DNA of 64,000 nucleotides from Diplonema papillatum (taxonomy: Eukaryota; Euglenozoa; Diplonemea; Diplonemida; Diplonemidae). Where the stretch lies: contig JAPJBO010000325.1 of the NCBI GenBank assembly GCA_030068145.1, positions 1-64,000 of the forward strand, in the 5' to 3' direction. The notes below the pieces were generated by a model, which did not search any database, had not been told where the DNA came from, and worked only from the letters and a program-made list of their open reading frames with translations. Position numbers and translations under genes: made by a program. This document shows, in pieces, positions 33,786 to 45,800 of this stretch (position 1 is its first letter; each line of letters begins with the position of its first letter).

Positions 33786-36331
33786 TGCGCTCAACACAAG
33801 GGTTTGATGAGGAAAGCGAAGGAGCGAAGGCATAGTTCTTTCGAACAAGCACCTGCTTCGCAGCAAAATTGCGAATGGATCACACACCGGGGGCCGCGAA
33901 GATGAAAATACCAATAGGCGTTTCGTCTGTTGGACCGGTCAACCAGCGTGCTCACACAAGCACCTTGTTCTCAGGACGTCGTACAGAACTACTAGTTGTA
34001 AGAACGCTTGAGGTAGAAGGCGGGTTGTGAGCAGCAGCTGCCAAGACTCGCCTGGAAATGCAAACAAAAGGGAGAAGGGTCAAAAGAAAAAAAAAACAGG
34101 AGGTTCGCGACCAATCCAAGCCGAGCACGCACCCATCCTCTCCATTTCTTGCCTCGTTTCCGGCGCCCGACTTACCATCTGAAACACCAACAGATTGCAC
34201 GAGGTTCTGCCCGTCGACTACGCCGCCATCCAGCGCAGCACGCTCAGCGCCAAAAAAGCCAAGGCACAGTAAAAACGTTGCCGTTGATCAGGAACATTCA
34301 CCTTAACACACAGCTGCCACCTCTCTCTCTCTCTCTCGCTCTCTGTCTCTCTCTTACTCTCTATCTCTCTCGCTTTCTCTTTATCTCTCTCTCTCTCTCG
34401 CTCTCTCTCTCTCTCTGTCTCCTGGCGCAATAAACTCTAGACCAATCTCTGCCTGGGTGATTTGAACCATCCAGACAAAGAAGCGTACGATGCGGATAGA
34501 GTTCTGCTGTTGCCGCGCTCATCTCGGTTGGGCGTTGTGTGGTTGGGGGCTCGGCGTCAGGGCCCCCGAGCCCAATCGCACCGCGCGAGTTTGCGGATCG
34601 TGAATTGGGAATGATGAGTGACTGCCTTTACTACGGGAAACGAGCGTGGGCGAGGTCACCGGAGGGTTGGGGAGGGTGGAAAAACTTTACCTTTTCTTTT
34701 CACCAACCACATCCTGAAGGCTGTGTGGAGGTTTTACATAAGCGCCAGTTTGGAAGGAAATGTTCGACGATGCTGCCAGACAAAGAACCGAAGGGATCCC
34801 AAGTGCTGTAACTACCGAGCCACGTGTTGAACGGACGTGAGGTCATCCGGATCTACCCCTGCACGACAAATCACACAAACAACAGGTCAGAGTCCTGAGT
34901 GAGAAAACAACACACGGTGTGGTGTAAGCGAAGAACAAATCAGATTGTGTTTGTATTGTATTTGCCCCTTTACCTCTATATTGCCTCCCTTCCATTCGGA
35001 GTCAGAGCAGCTACGTCGAGTATTTTTCTTATCGATGCAGATTATCGCTACAGATTCTTTGCATTCTAACCCATAGCTCTTATCGACTTTCGTGGTGCAT
35101 CAACTCCCTCAGTGAAACTGTGACAGTCCGCCCTCGCTGTCGCGCGGCGGCTGCCCCGCGCCCTATCGGGCTTCGTCAGGGCCCGGGTCAAATGCTCTTG
35201 AACCAGTTTGCTGAACATAACGTTTCCGCGCTCTGCGGAGAATGGACAGTGGGCTGCCGCGACGTTTGGCCCAAACCCTACCACACCCTTCTGTGTTAAG
35301 ATTGGGGACAAGATCCTTACAGTCAGCTTGCGTCGGCTTCCTAGCTTTTGGAGGAACCCACCTTAGAAGAGTGCGACATCTAGTCGCTGCCGCGACGTTT
35401 GGCCCTGACCCTACCACACCCTTCTGTGTTAAGATTGGGGACAAGATCCTTAAAGTCAGCTTGCGTCGGCGTCCTAGCTTTTGGAGGAACACTCCTTAGA
35501 AGCATCCCGGCTATTAGCTTCAGCTCAAATGCTCTTTGCGAACACGAAGTCTGCGCTTTGCCGGATGGTGGACAGCGCATGGCGTTCGACGTTTGTAGTC
35601 GCCGCTGCCGCGTCCCATCGATTGAGCCCGCGCCACAATGCGGTTCGGGCTTGGTTCAGGACCCTTCGAGTCACTCGCTCTTTTGCGCGAGTTCATCTAC
35701 GATTTTTGCACCTGCAGTTCCGCGCTTTGCGGGGGGTGGGCGGCCTTGCTCGGCCGCCGGGTTGTATTGGTTACGCCGCGCGCCGCGCGTGGTTTGGGCT
35801 TGAATCAGAGCCCGAATCACCGGCGCTGGTTATCGTAACAGTTCCAAGCTGACACTTCATTGCGGGGCATAGCATGCAAGAAGGCCTGGAAGGAATGCTG
35901 CTTACTGGTCTGTCTGCGCCTTGTGTTCGCTGACGTACAGTCTGCGGAATACTTCTTGGTGCAATGACTGCAAGGAAGAACGAAGATAAATCAAACCATC
36001 CAGGGTAAACCTATCACTGCATTGCGTAGGGGCAAGATGAAAATACCCGTCCAGGGGACTTGCGGAAATATGCTTGTCTGGACAAGGTCACAGGGGGAAG
36101 GGAGGGTGGGGTTTCTTCCCGTCCAACGACACCCCCCCCCCAACCACCTGGTTCTTCGGTGGCTTGACGACTGCGCAGCAGCATTCACTGGAAGAATCGG
36201 GAGCCGCGGGTAGCACCACTCGCAAGCACCTTCAATCTGAGCCCAGACCTAAACCCGCACTGAGAATCCCGCATGTGTCCTCCTGGGACAACCCAGGCCA
36301 AAGGGGGATAGAGATGGAAACGGATGCATAC

Positions 36332-36545
36332 CGCAGGCGCGCCCGTACGGCCGATGGCGGTGCCGCTGGCGGTGCCGCTGACGCCCTCTCTGCCGATGTT
36401 GCGCACTATGCCGCGCGTCATGCGAGACTCGAAAGGGCCCGGACAGATCGTGTTGCAGAGCACCCGCAGGGATGCGAGCCGGCCTGCAAGGTGCTCCGAA
36501 AAGCGCAGGACGGCAGCCTTGCTCGTGCTGTAAGCAGAGCCAATC
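36332..36545 (-). CDS. Orphan exon of a short-chain dehydrogenase/reductase
   Basis: On the - strand, after ...GGAAAAG, the exon reads IGSAYSTSKAAVLRFSEHLA, then SLRVLCNTICPGPFESRMTR, and ends ...RTGAPA|GTATGC. YSTSK is the catalytic Tyr-x-x-x-Lys of classical SDRs, and NTICPGPFESRMTR matches the post-catalytic N-x-I-x-PG-P-x-x-S-x-M segment (RhlG-like and related reductases). The donor GTATGC at 36331-36326 agrees with the window's other donors. SDRs reduce or oxidise carbonyl/alcohol groups with NAD(P)H. Neither the Rossmann N-terminal exon nor the last exon was found on either side, so this is either a gene with long introns or a remnant. Confidence 0.65.
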
Positions 36546-37126
36546 CTTTTCCCGAAGTTACGGATGACCTTTGCCTTCGGGGGAGGACAGCCTGCTCGAT
36601 TTTACGCTCGCCGACACGATCGGAATCACAGGAACAGACCTAGCCCCGCTGCCTCCACATGTACTCGATCTTGACGACACAATGGCAGGTGACGACGTCA
36701 CAACGGAAGCTGACCTACGAGAAAGTGCATGCTAATCCATGCGGTTCATGTGCTCGAACATAACTCAATGCTTTGCGGAGGACGGCGGCATCCTGTTCAA
36801 AGCAACGTTCTCTCTTTTTTTTTGTTTGTTTGTTCTTTCGCTGTGTGAGATTCTCTTCACCACAAAGAAGCAAGAATGAGACCGCAGCACATGACAGAGG
36901 AGGGGAAGGGAAGAACATCAGCAGCCAGTGGCAAATACTCAGAGGGCGCCGCCGGGTGCTTTTTTCGATTCAGGGGAGAACAGTACTGCAACTACAATTC
37001 TGTTGAGCGCGGCACGGAACTCAAGCCCACCTGGGTTTCGTGTGGGTTGCAGCACTGAGCCGGTCCACCCATGGCTGATAGTGATAAACTATATTTTGTT
37101 GGGGTTAGAATGCAGAATCATCGCCT

Positions 37127-37366
37127 GTGCTAGCCTGTGCTAGCCTGTGCTAGCCTGTGTGTTAGCCTATGCTAGCCTGTGTTAGCTTGTGCTAGCCTGT
37201 GTTAGCCTGTGCTAGCCTGTGCTAGCCTGTGCTAGCCTGTGTGTTAGCCTATGCTAGCCTGTGTTTGTGTTGGCCTGTGCTAGCCTGTGCTAGCCTGTGC
37301 TAGCCTGTGCTAGCCTGTGCTAGCCTGTGCTAGCCTGTGCTAGCCTGTGCTAGCCTGTGCTAGCCG
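37127..37366. repeat. Minisatellite, 10 bp unit TGTGCTAGCC
   Basis: About 24 units of (TGTGCTAGCC), with occasional GTTAGCC and TATGCTAGCC variants. CTAG sits in every unit. Confidence 0.95.
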
Positions 37367-38287
37367 GTGACAAGCGGCTGATAGACTGTCGATGCGCTTC
37401 CAGAAAATAGAGGTGGACTGGCTCAAGTACGCTGCCTCCGTTGCGATTTGCACTGGCGGTCTCTTTGTAGTATTTCTTACGAACGCGGGTGCTTATACAG
37501 GGTGCGTGGCTTTACGTAGCGTCTTTTTGCGTTAGCCAGCCAGCTTTCGCCTCTACCCTCTCTTTCTCGCTGCCTTGCCCCTTTCCACTGGCCTTAGTTT
37601 TCAATTTTCGTTTTTTGCCTTTCTTTTTTTTTTGTCGTATAAGATCGAAGATCTTAGAAGATTAATACTATTCCGACGAGAACTAACACTTGTACAAAGG
37701 TTAGTACCCCGTCGCTCCCGAGAAGAACACCGTAATTTTCGTGGCATACACACGAGAATCTCTGCATGACCTTTCTACGTTTGTTACACACCATCAATCT
37801 GGCATCACGCAGCAGCAAGGACGAGAGCATTGAGTACGGAGCAGCGAGACGGGCGAGGAGGAGAGTATCACTTTTGTATCGCACCTGCTTTGTAGGAAAT
37901 ACTTGAGGAGGCTGCCAGCTGCAAAAGATCGAAGGAGGTAAATGTGCTGGTTTTAGTGGCGGGCGTAAGCGTTCAACAAAAAAGACCCACTTTGTAGTTG
38001 TATTGTTTCGGCACAGACACAAAGATAGCTCAAAGCATTTGCAAAATAACACGAAAAGCCTCTAGGAAAAAACCCGTTTGCACATTTCTCCCCCTCTAGC
38101 CTCCTTCGAAGGAAGCACAAGGCAGCCCCTCGAGTATTTTCTTCAGGGAGGCGGGATCAGCGCGCGTTTGACAGAAAGAAATGTCACATGTACCAGAACA
38201 GAGAAACCCTTTTGTACACTCCCCCAAAGCTCTGCTGGAGTCGAAGCGTTTTCATGGGCGGTCAGGGTGCGAGGCGCTTTGCGTTTT

Positions 38288-38465
38288 TTTTAGTACTAAC
38301 AATCTTGTGGGGTGCCCTTCAATGTATTGTGCAGGCTAAAAAGACGTAGGCAGCGTGTTTTGGTGGTTGATCAGAATTCCTTACCTGAATACACACAGGG
38401 TAAATACAAGTGGGAAAACGATCAACCGGCACGCACAAACAAAACGAAGCGCCTGTCTTTTTTTG
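38288..38465 (+). repeat. Dispersed repeat family R4
   Basis: The unit of about 150-180 bp carries GCCCTTCAATGTATTG, GGCAGCGTGTTTTGGTGG, AACGATCAACCGGCACGC and AACGAAGCGCCTGTC. Other + copies: 29935-30065, 39645-39785, 41745-41895 and 56742-56925. No coding frame and no clear ends. It is the most numerous short repeat in the window. Confidence 0.8.
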
Positions 38466-41400
38466 AAAGTATGCCAATACTGCAGGGAATAGTTGACTAG
38501 ACCTCTTGAGCTTGTGCTAACCATGAATTGGGGAGTCGGGAGAACCGACAAAGCCAAAAGCAGGACCGACCCCCCCGTTCGTGAGAAAAAGCGAAGAATA
38601 AAGCGCTACACCTTCCCCGCGTAGATGGCCGTCGAATTCGATGAGCCATGCTTGGAAGCTCACGGAAGGCCTGCTCAAAATGTTCTTCTCTCGGCAGCAT
38701 GAACACGTCAAATTGCCCGCAACTGCCACAAGGCCTGCTCAATGTCTGCTCTCTGCAGGATGAGCGCGTCACCTGCTCGCAGCTGCCAGTGACCGAAAAC
38801 CTGCTCAGATGTCTCCTCTCCAGGGCATGACTTCAGCCCCCCACTGTTAGTCCAGTTCCTCCGAGGCTTGATGATATAGTCCTCGAAACGGATATCGAAC
38901 TACTGGCAGAACCCACCAGGTTTTATGGTCGCCACTCTGACTGTGTCGAGGGAAAAATCTGACGAATCAGACAGTCCCCGGTACATTGTTTGGCTTTCGC
39001 ACAGCTGCCCTCGGCTTTCTTTGACTATTTGAGCGAGCGCATAGTTAACTCGGGTCTGCGAATGAGACATGGGTGTAAATGACCTTGCATTAGTGATCGA
39101 TGGTAGTCTGATTCATTTAGCATGACCCCCGTGTCTGTCGAGCATGCGTGGTATGGAATTGGTCTCCCTTGTTCGCTTTTGCGTCGAGGTCATCGCCCAT
39201 GCTTGAACCGAAGGTGTCATGGGATAAGCCCGCGGCCGCTGCTTAACGGCAACACACAGTGCAAGCTGATCAGTGTGGTCCATGTGCTTAAAAGTACCAG
39301 AGCTCAACGGCTTTCTCACATGGGCGGCCCTGGGATAGCCCGCCTCAGGGGACACCACTGATTTATCTTTAACCACACTTCAACTTCCTTGCTACCCCCG
39401 GACTGTCTCGCGGCCGCCCGACAACGCGGTGATGTTGCAGTTAGATGTGGCGCTTGCGCTTCTCGCTCGTCGGCGTCAAAGCCGGCGCCTTCTGCCCCCT
39501 CGTCTCTCCAACCTCTCTTTAGCACCCTGCGCGGGGAAGGGGGATGGTGGAACGCAAGTTCCGCATCACAACGGTCACTCTCTTTCCCAACTACTTCTTT
39601 CTGTTTTCTTCTTCTTCAGTTCTTCTTTTTTCAGTACCAACAAGTTTGCGGATTGCTCTACTCGAATGCATTGCTTAAGACTAAAACGGCGTAGGCAGCG
39701 TGTTTTGGTGGTTGATCCAGAATTCCCAACCTGAAAATGATAGAAGTGGGAAAACGATCAAAAGCGAAGTGCCTGTTTTCTTGACGACTCAATGTGACGT
39801 GTATCTCAATTGTCTTCGTTTGCGGTTTTTGCCAAACATGCAATGCTGGAGGAAGATGAAAGTCCGTTTCCATTTTCACCCCTCTAGTGGAATGCGAGGG
39901 CAGTTGTTGAGTTGTCAGGCTTTTCCATTCAGTCCGAGCATTCGTGTCTCGACTTGCGGTATTTGCCGCACGAGGCTTCAACCCCGTCGCAAGAGCTCCA
40001 TGCTGCAGGCGTATCTCAGCCGAGAAAGGTGTAGCTCTAGCTCCTCTGTGCAGTGTGCTTGATCTAGTCTGCTGTCGACCACGTAAGAAAATACCAGGAA
40101 GCTGGTGTGTACAGCGAGCTCGCACGTAGCATCGCCTGGTGTGGGGCTGACATATTTGAGGACCATTCCATCATCATCCTCGCGTGTGGCTCACGTATCT
40201 ATCTATTTGCTACGGGCTTGCGTTGAGCGCCAAGCGCCAAGTCCAGCGTTGCCAGGTAGACCTGTGCAAGCTTCTGCGGAGAACACGAGGCAGTTTCTTT
40301 TAGCCATCGCTTCCCAGACCTATACCAAAGCATCGCGCTGGGCGCTCAGGCAGGTCAAGGGACAAATGCGGAGATCTTTGCCAATAATACGCCCCGATTG
40401 GGCAGAGTTAGCCCCTTCTCTCCCTCAACGGATGAGCCACGATGGAGTCCAGCCTCAGTGGCTGGAGTTCACGAGGGTGTGCGAGTCACGACCGAAAAAG
40501 CGGGTGTGCTACAACCCTTCGTCGTCCGCACCCGAAGAGCGCGTGCGGCACGCGGTTTTTATACTCTTAAACCCGAGCTTTCTGACGATGGGCTCCACCT
40601 TGTGGAATGACGCGAAAGATTTGCATGAACCCCTTTTTTCTTTTTTTTTTTTTTACATAAGCGCCAGCTTGAAAGGAAATGCTCGACGATGCTGCCCGAC
40701 AAAGAACCGATGGGATCCCAAGTGCTGTAACTACCGAACCACGTGTTGAACGGACGTGAGGTCATGCGGGTCTACCCCTGCACGACAAATCACACAAACA
40801 CAACAGGTCAAAGGTCCTGAGTGAGAAAACAACACACGGTGGTGTAAGCGAAGAACAAATCGGATTGTGTTTGTATTGTATTTGCCCCTTTACCTCTATA
40901 TTTCCCCCCTTCCGTTCGGAGTCGAAGCAGCTACGTCGAGTATTTTTTTTTTAGCCGCCGCTTCGCGCTGCAAAATACTGCCGACGCGTCACTGCTGCTG
41001 TGTGCGCACGGATTAGCGCCGCCTTTGATGGAGCGGGTCTCCATGAAGAAGAGAAATGTAAAGCAAGACCTGCCCCCTGCGCCTGCTGTCTCCGGCTGCT
41101 TCGGCAGACGACACATACTACTACTACTACTACTACCTCCCCACGCTGTGTTCTTCCGCGCCCCCCCCTCGTAGTCGCCGCTCTGCCAGTGGCCGGCTCT
41201 GACTTTCTCAAGCCCCCCTTGCCGCATCAGTCCTTCCCATGTCAGTCCTTCGACGTAACGCCGTCCCACATTGACGAGAACGCCCAGGCTCCTCATATAA
41301 CATTATTTTGCCTTTCCCGTGTTGTTGGCGGTTCTTTTCTTTGCTCCCAACCGCTTTGTTCTTCGCGCGCTTAGCTCACCTTTCCGCAATACATGACCCA

Positions 41401-42433
41401 ATCCGCACGACGCCCTTCGTTCGATGGAAGCTGACGTTTCCCATCAGAACGCTAGTCGCCGACTTCGACGGCGCCACAGCCGAACGGAATAAGCCGCTTT
41501 CTTACAAGTCAGTACTGACAATCCAGGGTTTCCCCCGGCTTCGTCCTATCCAGGCATAGTTCACCATCTTTCGGGTCCCAACAAGTGTACTTAACCTCAA
41601 ATCCCTTTCCAGTAAATCAGGATCGGGCTGTGCTGCGTCCTCAAGGATTGGCACATCTCCCTTTCAGTGCGGCTTGTGGGTTTGACACCCTAAGCCTCGC
41701 ACACGTGTTAGACTCCTTGGTCCGTGTTTCAAGACGGGTAGTAGAAGATTGTGGGCTGCCCTTCGATGTATTGTGCAGGCTAAAAAGACGTAGAGGTGCT
41801 TGATCAGAGTCCCTTACCTGAAATTGGCACAGGGTAAATACGAGTGGGAAAACGATCAACCGGCACGCCCAAACAAAACGAAGCGCCTCGCTTTTTTATG
41901 GTAACAAGCTTGCTTGTCTATATCAAAAAGTGTCGGATGGCAGCGGGCGTGCTGTGTTTAACTCAAAACAGGGTTTACACACGTACGCACAAGCAAAGAT
42001 TTGCCGGCTGTGCCTACCCTAGAACAAATGGACCTGATTGACAGTGAACGTAGATTGCCAGTCGTACTATACCCGGCGAGGCGCCCGGCTGCTGTGGGAC
42101 GAAGACAATGCGATTTCGCCCCATCATGCGACACCGCCCATGATGTCGCCAACGGACGACACTGTTCGCGTCGCCAACGGACGACACTGTTCGATTAGAG
42201 CTGACTGCGAACTTGGACTTGAATCTCGGCCACTGCGCCGTCCACCGATCGCGTCCTCCCGCCGGCTCCTCCCGGCTGCTCTCGTCCTTCGCATCTCGGC
42301 GTGTCTGTCGGCGCAAACGGGAAGGCGAAGATTCCGACCCCTTTTCGGATTGCGAACTCGCAAGTTGCTCCCAACAACAGCACATACTTAGTACGTTAGA
42401 AGCAATGGATGATATCTAAACCTGTCAATGAAC

Positions 42434-42535
42434 ACAATTGGTCGACAAGTCTGGTGCCAGCACCCGCGGTAATTCCAGCACCAATAGCGTACATTAATCC
42501 CGCTGCTGTTAAAAAAGCTCGTAGTTGGATCCCAA
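42434..42535 (+). rRNA. Fragment of an SSU (18S) rRNA gene
   Basis: Contains ACAAGTCTGGTGCCAGCA, then CGCGGTAATTCCAGC, CCAATAGCGTA and GCTCGTAGTTGGAT: the universally conserved 530-loop region of eukaryotic SSU rRNA. Several otherwise invariant bases differ (for example GCACCCGCGG for GCAGCCGCGG), and the flanks are not rRNA. It is a pseudogene-like fragment of about 100 bp, not a working gene. Confidence 0.8.
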
Positions 42536-42828
42536 CAAGAGTTTGCACCCCGCGGCGAAAGCGCGGAAAAGGTGACCCTTCTGGAGTCACGTAGCGAACA
42601 GCTCACGCACAGCGTGGGACTCATTTGCATGCCCACTACGCAATAAAAAGACGGATTAGCGACAATCTTCCGTGAGTCATCTGTCCGTACTTGTCACACA
42701 TATGACGTGGCGAGAGGCAGAATTATGCATTAGCGCCCGAGGGATTTGAAAAGGTTCCGCACACGCCGAAGGAGAACCGGCGACCGGGCGAAAAAGTAAA
42801 GGGACGGTGAGGGGGGGCATTGCGAACA

Positions 42829-45800
42829 ATGGGCGTTTTCACCCCTCCGCCTGACCTCGAAGGAATCCACAAGGCTGCGTGGATCCTCACCATCGGGCTG
42901 AGGGTCCTCGTCGCGGTGGTGTGCGCGCTGATGATCATCGCGTTTTCGTTCTTGATCGATTCAGCGCTCGACTCCGACAAGCTCAACTTCATGGGACAGC
43001 TGTTCGCTTTCATCAGCAACCTCGGGTACATCGTGATATCCTTCTTCCTGATGATCACGCAGTTGGAAATCGAGTTCTTGCACAAACATCTAACGTATGC
43101 CCCCAACACAACGTTCGACAACCGTTACGCAGACTCTCAATTGCTTCCAAGGCAGTGCCGTAGTCTCACTCGCATTCTATGTCCCAACTGGGCTCGAATC
43201 GTTGCGTACACGGTAAGATGGACCGGTCCACAGTATTACGCCTGGACTAGCTTCAACGCTCGACCGGCGACGCAGGGTGAACGAACGTTGCTTTGCCACT
43301 TTGGATGTCCGCTGTTTCCAGACAAGCAGAGTTGTCTGAGGGCGCGACTATCGAAATCAGTTTTGCGGTCTTCGAGCAAGCCGATTCTGCGGTCTTTCCG
43401 CCCTAGCAATCTGGAGACCTTAAACGAAACGGGGTGTTAGGACACCCCTTGCGAGTCTAAAGGAGAAGCAACGTTGCTTTGCCACTTTGGATGTCCGCTC
43501 TTTCCAGACAAGCAGAGTTGTCTGAGGGTGCGAGTATCGAAATCAGACTGGGTTCTGGCTTAGAGGCGTTCAGCCATAGTCCATCCAGTGGTAGCATCAC
43601 GGCACTGTCCGATCGAACAACCGTAGATACCAGGGACTAGAAACGGGAGTTCCTCTCGTACTACCCCGTATTGCTGTCGGAATGCGCTGGCCCGATGGGC
43701 TCTCTCTCCATCAGTTTTGCGGTCTTCGAGCAAGCTGATTCTGCGGTCTTTCTACCCTAGCAATCTGGAGACCTTAAACGAAACGGGGTGTTGGGGCACC
43801 CCTTGCGAGTCTAGAGGAGAAGCGACGTTGCTTTGCCACTTTGGATGTCCGCTCTTTCCAGACAAGCAGAGTTGTCTGAGGGTGCGAGTATCGAAATCAG
43901 TTTTGCGGTCTTCGAGCAAGCCGATGCGGTCTTTCTACCCTAGCAATCCGGGGACTGCAGAGACTCTGAGCGAAACGGGGTGCTAGGCGCGGGATCGCCT
44001 TTTCTCCGGTGCGAAAGGGAGCTGTCATCTAGCTGCTTACTTAAAAGTAAACGAATGCACACACACAGGACGTTGTACTACTGGCCGGTCAAGGCCAGTC
44101 TGATGGTTTTCATGGGCGTGCAGGTCCTGAACTCGCGCGTGCAGCTCAAGGCGGCGGATCTCGACAGCGACGTTCAAGTGCTCATGGCTAACTTTGCTGG
44201 ATACACCCTCGTGGTGTGCGGGCTCACGTTCCTTTTGATGTGTATGTTTTCTCCTTTGTTTGCGACAACCAATTTCTGCCTCCCAGGAGACAGTTTTTTT
44301 GTCAGGGGATTAGTTTATGTTGCAGATTTGGACCAACGGTCTAAATCTGCAAACCGGGGTTGGCCGGGAAAAAACAAAAAAAATCCTTTTGTATAAGCAC
44401 CTGCTTTGTAGGAAATGCTTGAGGAGACTGCCAGTTGCGATGGATCAAAGGAGGTAAATGTGCTGTAGCCCACACGAAACACAGGTAAATCTGGGTTTAG
44501 TGGCGGGTGTAAGCGTTCAACAAGAAATGCCGAAGCAGCTCGATAGGTCGGATGCGGTGAGCTGGGTGAAAAGGGTGATCGGGACTGATGTCCCGTTGCT
44601 GGGTTTAGTGGCGGGCGTAAGCGTTCAACAAAAAAGACCCACTTTGTAGTTGTATTGTTTTCTCCCCCTCTAGCCTCCTTCGAAATGAGCACAAGGCAGT
44701 CCCTCGAGCATTTTCTTTGTCGGAAACGCAAAACACAGCGTTTCCAGGAAAGAAAGGTATGTAGGAGTTAAATCGCACAACAAGAGGGAGTGTCAATACC
44801 ACCCAACGACTGTAACCCACGTGCACAATGCCGGCCGCCAGCGTCGTCTGACAAGGGTATGTGCGACACAGCCGTGTATAGCTGTGAGATAAGAGGTCGG
44901 CTCACCGTCATAGGACGAAGCCACCCGCGCAACAAGAGGGAATGTCCGATGAAACCATAATGAATTTATGTGACTTCTCTCTTGTATGGTCAGCGCGGTA
45001 GCGATGACGACGAGAACACAAACATGTGGGTGAGAAGAGGCCTTGGGACGGCTAAGGCGAGATTAGCCCGTCCCTGTCCCTCCACCCCGATTTGAGCCAC
45101 CTGACCCACCGGACGGTGAGGGCCCACACCCTTTGACTTGTTTTGATGTGTTCTCTCTCTCTCGAATCTGTCAGCGCGGTAGCGATGACAGCGAGAACAC
45201 TTATAGGTAGATGGGGAGATATTCTGGGACTGCTAGGGCGTGACAAACCCCGTCCCTGTCCCTCCCAGGGAGCCACCCCGAATCTAGCCTACAGGGGGGG
45301 GCTAAATACATTTGTGCACAATTGTATTCCAAAGCACGCACGCCAATCCCTGCCCCGGCAGAACTAGACAGTTGTTGAATAGAATTGTCTTGGAATACAG
45401 TTGTGCAGTTCTGCCGGGGCAGGGATTGGCGTGCGTGCTTTGGAATACAATTGTAATACAATTGTGCACAATTGTATTCCAAAGCACGCACGCCTATCCC
45501 TGCCCCGGCAGAACTAGACAGTTGTTGAATAGAATTGTCTTGGAATACAATTGTGCACAATTGTATTCCAAAGCACGCACGCCAATCCCTGCCCCGGCAG
45601 AACTTGACAGTTGTTGACTAGAATTGTCTTGGAATACAATTGTGCACAATTGTATTCCAAAGCACGCACGCCTATCCCTGCCCCGGCAGAACTAGACAGT
45701 TGTTGAATAGAATTGTCTTGGAATACAATTGTGCACAATTGTATTCCAAAGCACGCACGCCAATCCCTGCCCCGGCAGAACTTGACAGTTGTTGAATAGA

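Larger units (their letters stand above)
32112..36331. other. Intergenic, repeat-rich
   Basis: Contains a family R5 copy (33415-33560), R2 (33600-33785), a CT-rich stretch (34320-34420), R3 (34733-35035), two direct copies of about 120 bp (35258-35370 and 35388-35505, sharing CCGCGACGTTTGGCCC and AGCTTTTGGAGGAAC), and at 35846-35910 an inverted copy of 8447-8505. Apart from the possible exon at 33178, no gene is seen. Confidence 0.55.
36546..42828. other. Intergenic, repeat mosaic
   Basis: R5 (37885-37985), R4 (38288-38465, 39645-39785, 41745-41895), R3 (40653-40950), the second copy of the 6425-6545 repeat (38485-38600), a block at 39285-39390 shared with 61000-61090, a 41530-41735 copy of 4025-4200, and the SSU rRNA fragment. 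The GC-rich stretch 42150-42380 has open frames on both strands but no recognisable motif. No gene is called. Confidence 0.5.

Noticed and set aside
34440-34480. tRNA or SINE B-box-like GGTTCAAATC on the - strand
   Set aside because: No A box at the right distance and no cloverleaf.
35242-35580. Repeated frame with TLPHPSVLRLGTRSL
   Set aside because: It is a tandem duplication of non-coding sequence, open on both strands.
42150-42385. Arg-rich open frames on both strands
   Set aside because: GC-rich sequence without motif, start context or splice partners.
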